Shown: in pieces, positions 61,958 to 64,000 of the stretch
How the letters are laid out: each line of letters opens with the position of its first letter
Position numbering within the stretch: position 1 is the stretch's first letter
Assembly: GCF_025717675.1 (NCBI RefSeq)
Contig: NZ_JAJIRT010000001.1
Location: 1,116,001-1,180,000, forward strand
Source: Paucibacter sp. DJ2R-2
Lineage (GTDB): Bacteria; Pseudomonadota; Gammaproteobacteria; Burkholderiales; Burkholderiaceae_C
DNA: 64,000 bases
Direction: 5' to 3'
Notes under the pieces: model-generated
The model's database searches: none
The model's input: only the letters and a program-made list of their open reading frames with translations
Told to the model about the DNA's origin: nothing
Made by a program: the position numbers and the translations under genes

Positions 61958-62535
61958 GGAGCAGTCCTCCCGGCCTGGTGCTTGGCGGCAAACAGGGCCT
62001 TGATGCGATGGATCTTGGTGGCGACATGGCGGGCGTTGAGGCCGGTGACCTCGCCGATGGCGGCGGCGTCCAGGCCTTCGAGGTAGAGCAGCATCACCTC
62101 GCGGTCGGGCATGCGCAGGCGGTGGATCCAGGCCAGGATGCGGTCCAGGTCCAGGCGGCGCTCGGTGCTGTGCACGGCGGCGCCCTGGTCGCTGAGCATC
62201 TGGGATTCGGCCTCCTGCAGCTGTTCCAGATCCAGGCACAGGCCCTGGCGCTCGAAGCGACGCAGACTGGCCTGCACATGGCTGGCGCCAACGTTGTGCG
62301 CCACGCGGTAGACCCAGGTGCGCAGGCTGCAGCCGCCCTGGAAGGCCGCCAGGCTTTGCCAGAGGGCCAGCTGCAGTTCCTGGTTCAGCTCCTGGCGTTT
62401 GGCCTCGTCGCGCTCGTAGCCCACCATGAAGCGGGCCAGTTCGGCGCCGTGCAGGGCCAGGGCCTGGCGGTAGCGCTCGGCCTGCAGCTCGGCGCTGGCG
62501 AGTGGCGGCGGAGACTCGGGATTGTTGTTCTTCAT
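61954..62535 (-). CDS. ECF-type RNA polymerase sigma factor
   Basis: The 193-residue protein has sigma region 2 (QELQLALWQSLAAFQGGCSLRTWVYRVAHN) and region 4 (MPDREVMLLYLEGLDAAAIGEVTGLNARHVATKIHRIK), the two parts of a minimal extracytoplasmic-function sigma factor. It should direct RNA polymerase to a small regulon when released from its regulator. The downstream membrane protein is translationally coupled to it and may hold it. The stress or ligand sensed is not evident. Confidence 0.88.
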   Translation of the reverse strand: MKNNNPESPPPLASAELQAERYRQALALHGAELARFMVGYERDEAKRQELNQELQLALWQSLAAFQGGCSLRTWVYRVAHNVGASHVQASLRRFERQGLCLDLEQLQEAESQMLSDQGAAVHSTERRLDLDRILAWIHRLRMPDREVMLLYLEGLDAAAIGEVTGLNARHVATKIHRIKALFAAKHQAGRTAP

Positions 62536-62673
62536 GCAAGGGTCCAGGCTCGGGCGTTGAACACGGGGCGCGCAAGCGCCATCGAATCAGGCAGTCCCCA
62601 GCCCGCGCGATTTCTTACACCGAGTGGTGCGGGGCTTGAAATGACCCCGCCCAGCCTCACGTCCCTGAGCATC

Positions 62674-63093
62674 ATGCTGATCACCTGCCCCCACTGCCTG
62701 AGCAAGAACCGTGTGCCCGACGAGCGCGCGGCCCAAGACCCGGTCTGCGGCCGCTGCGGCCAAGCCCTGCTCAGCGGCGAGGTGCTGGCGCTGACCGAGG
62801 CCAACTTCGACCGCGTCGTCAGCGGCAGCGAGCTGCCGGTGCTGGTCGACTTCTGGGCGCCTTGGTGCGGGCCTTGCCGGCAGATGGCGCCGCAGTTCGC
62901 CGAAGCAGCCCGCCAGCTCAAAGGCCGCGCCTTGTTTGTGAAAGTCAACAGCGACGAGGCGCCGCAGCTCTCGCAGCGTTACGCGATCCGCAGCATTCCG
63001 ACCCTGATCCAGCTGCAGGGCGGGCGTGAAGTGCAGCGCATCAGCGGGGCGCTGTCGGCCGCGCAGATCCTGGGCTGGATCCAGCGCGGCTGA
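62674..63093 (+). CDS. trxC: Thioredoxin 2 (TrxC)
   Basis: The 139-residue cytoplasmic protein has an N-terminal zinc ribbon with four cysteines (C5-P-H-C8 and C25-G-R-C28) and a thioredoxin domain with active site W64-C-G-P-C68 (FWAPWCGPCRQM) and the cis-proline in SIPTLI. This is the TrxC layout; it reduces disulfides in oxidative stress. I start at the ATG at 62674 to match the family; another ATG 33 bases upstream is in frame. The gene is divergent from the sigma factor gene. Confidence 0.94.
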   Translation: MLITCPHCLSKNRVPDERAAQDPVCGRCGQALLSGEVLALTEANFDRVVSGSELPVLVDFWAPWCGPCRQMAPQFAEAARQLKGRALFVKVNSDEAPQLSQRYAIRSIPTLIQLQGGREVQRISGALSAAQILGWIQRG

Positions 63094-63114
63094 AGCGACT
63101 GAGGCCTCGCCGCA

Positions 63115-64000
63115 TCAAGCCCAGCGTCCCACCGGCATGGCCGTTGGCGCCTGCAAGACCAGGCGCTGCCAGCGCCAGGCCACCAGGCCGACAAAGAGCA
63201 AGGCCATGAGCAGGAACTGAGCCAGGATGGGCAGGCCCAGCCACTGCAGGCCTTGCAAGCTCCCGACCAAGACCAGTGCCAGCAAGAGGGGCAGCAAACT
63301 GCCATTGCTATTGGGCATGCTCTGGCGCGACCAGTCGCGCAGCAACACAAAGGCGCCGAGGATCAGATAGGCCAGACACAGGTGCACGCCCAGCCAGTTC
63401 AAGGCGCGCGGCCCCGGCAGGAGCTGCAGGCCCAGGCACAGCAGCGTGGCCACACCGACGCCGCAAAGCAGCTGGTTCAGCAGACGCCGACCCAGCAGCT
63501 GGTTCAGCTGCCGGCCGCGCGGCGCACCGGGCAGCAGCATCAGCAGTGCCTGCTCACGCCGGCTGCGGTAGAGATTGGCAGGCACCGTCAGCAAAACGCC
63601 CAGGCAGATGCTGGCCAGGCCGAAGGACAGGCCCATGGAGCCATGCTTGAGAAATTCCCCCCAGAATTCGCCGCGGTTCCAGCCGAGCGCCAGGAACACC
63701 AGAAACAGCAAGGGCAGCACCACCGAGACCGAACTGAGCTGGCAGCTCCAATGCGCCTGGCCCAGAGTCACCAGATCCAGACGGGCCATCACGCTGGCCG
63801 GCGTCGGCTGGGCCTGGCGCAGCACATGGCGCATCCAGCGCGGCTGCATCCAGCGGAACAGATGGGCCAGGCGCTCGGCCGGGCCGCTCAGCTCGACGAA
63901 GGACGAGTGGCCTTGTGACTGCGCCTCGAACAGGCGGCGCAGCTTTTGGCGCGCCTGGTAGTAGGCCAGGTGCTCACTGCCGCCGGTCTGGATCAAACGC
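63115..64000 (-). CDS. Multi-spanning membrane protein (cut by window edge)
   Basis: The frame is open to the right edge of the window and has no convincing start inside it; only a TTG near 63996 could begin it. So the 5' end is outside. The visible part (about 293 residues) has a soluble N-terminal region of about 80 residues and six or more membrane segments (VVLPLLFLVFLALGW, GLASICLGVLLTVP, LLCGVGVATLLCLGLQLL and others), with a basic loop YRSRREQALLMLLPGAPRGRQL. This looks like the permease part of an ABC-2-type exporter, but I cannot confirm it without the rest. Confidence 0.6.
   Translation of the reverse strand, partial: RLIQTGGSEHLAYYQARQKLRRLFEAQSQGHSSFVELSGPAERLAHLFRWMQPRWMRHVLRQAQPTPASVMARLDLVTLGQAHWSCQLSSVSVVLPLLFLVFLALGWNRGEFWGEFLKHGSMGLSFGLASICLGVLLTVPANLYRSRREQALLMLLPGAPRGRQLNQLLGRRLLNQLLCGVGVATLLCLGLQLLPGPRALNWLGVHLCLAYLILGAFVLLRDWSRQSMPNSNGSLLPLLLALVLVGSLQGLQWLGLPILAQFLLMALLFVGLVAWRWQRLVLQAPTAMPVGRWA

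Overview
The window is a GC-rich, densely coding chromosomal segment. It fits a betaproteobacterium of the order Burkholderiales, probably the Roseateles/Paucibacter/Rubrivivax neighbourhood. The reasons are the recA-recX-(DUF2889)-sucC-sucD order, a mreBCD-mrdA-rodA operon divergent from gatCAB, pyrE close to an exodeoxyribonuclease III gene, and a PEP-CTERM protein. The genus is inference. I see no rRNA, tRNA, CRISPR array, insertion sequence or phage gene.

Layout. 1-3.6 kb (minus strand): the start of a membrane sensor cut by the window edge, then a Ser/Thr kinase - PP2C phosphatase - FHA protein signalling module. 3.6-9.3 kb (minus): a TerC-family membrane protein, sucCD, a DUF2889 protein, recX and recA, with a perfect LexA box in front of recA. 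9.4-11.6 kb (plus): a two-component pair whose response regulator is broken by a one-base frameshift. 11.6-17.7 kb (minus): the rod-shape operon mreB-mreC-mreD-mrdA-rodA. 17.9-21.3 kb (plus): gatCAB with a clear terminator. 21.3-25.2 kb (minus): pyrE, a DUF4124-like secreted protein and a TonB-dependent receptor. 25.4-32 kb (plus): exonuclease III, a class C beta-lactamase, a second serine hydrolase, and a large sensor-type diguanylate cyclase. 32-40.4 kb (minus): a small membrane protein, a MacAB-TolC-like export operon, a lipoprotein with a secreted SurE-like phosphatase, a PEP-CTERM protein and an Lrp-type regulator divergent from an EamA exporter.

41.6-55.8 kb is the most interesting part. 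A secreted prolyl oligopeptidase, a catalytic and a non-catalytic M16 protease, a large TonB-dependent receptor and a second secreted prolyl oligopeptidase lie head to tail. A PAS-AraC regulator converges on them. A POT-family peptide/proton symporter follows shortly after, next to an unusual MerR-family regulator. Together they could take a peptide or small protein through the outer membrane, cut it in the periplasm and import the pieces; this is inference from gene content.

55.9-64 kb: LuxR- and Crp-type regulators, an M48 protease with a twin-arginine-like signal, a flavin reductase, a LysE exporter with a MocR-type regulator, an ECF sigma factor coupled to a membrane protein, thioredoxin 2 (trxC), and a membrane protein cut by the right edge. 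Many neighbouring genes overlap by ATGA or TGATG, indicating translational coupling.
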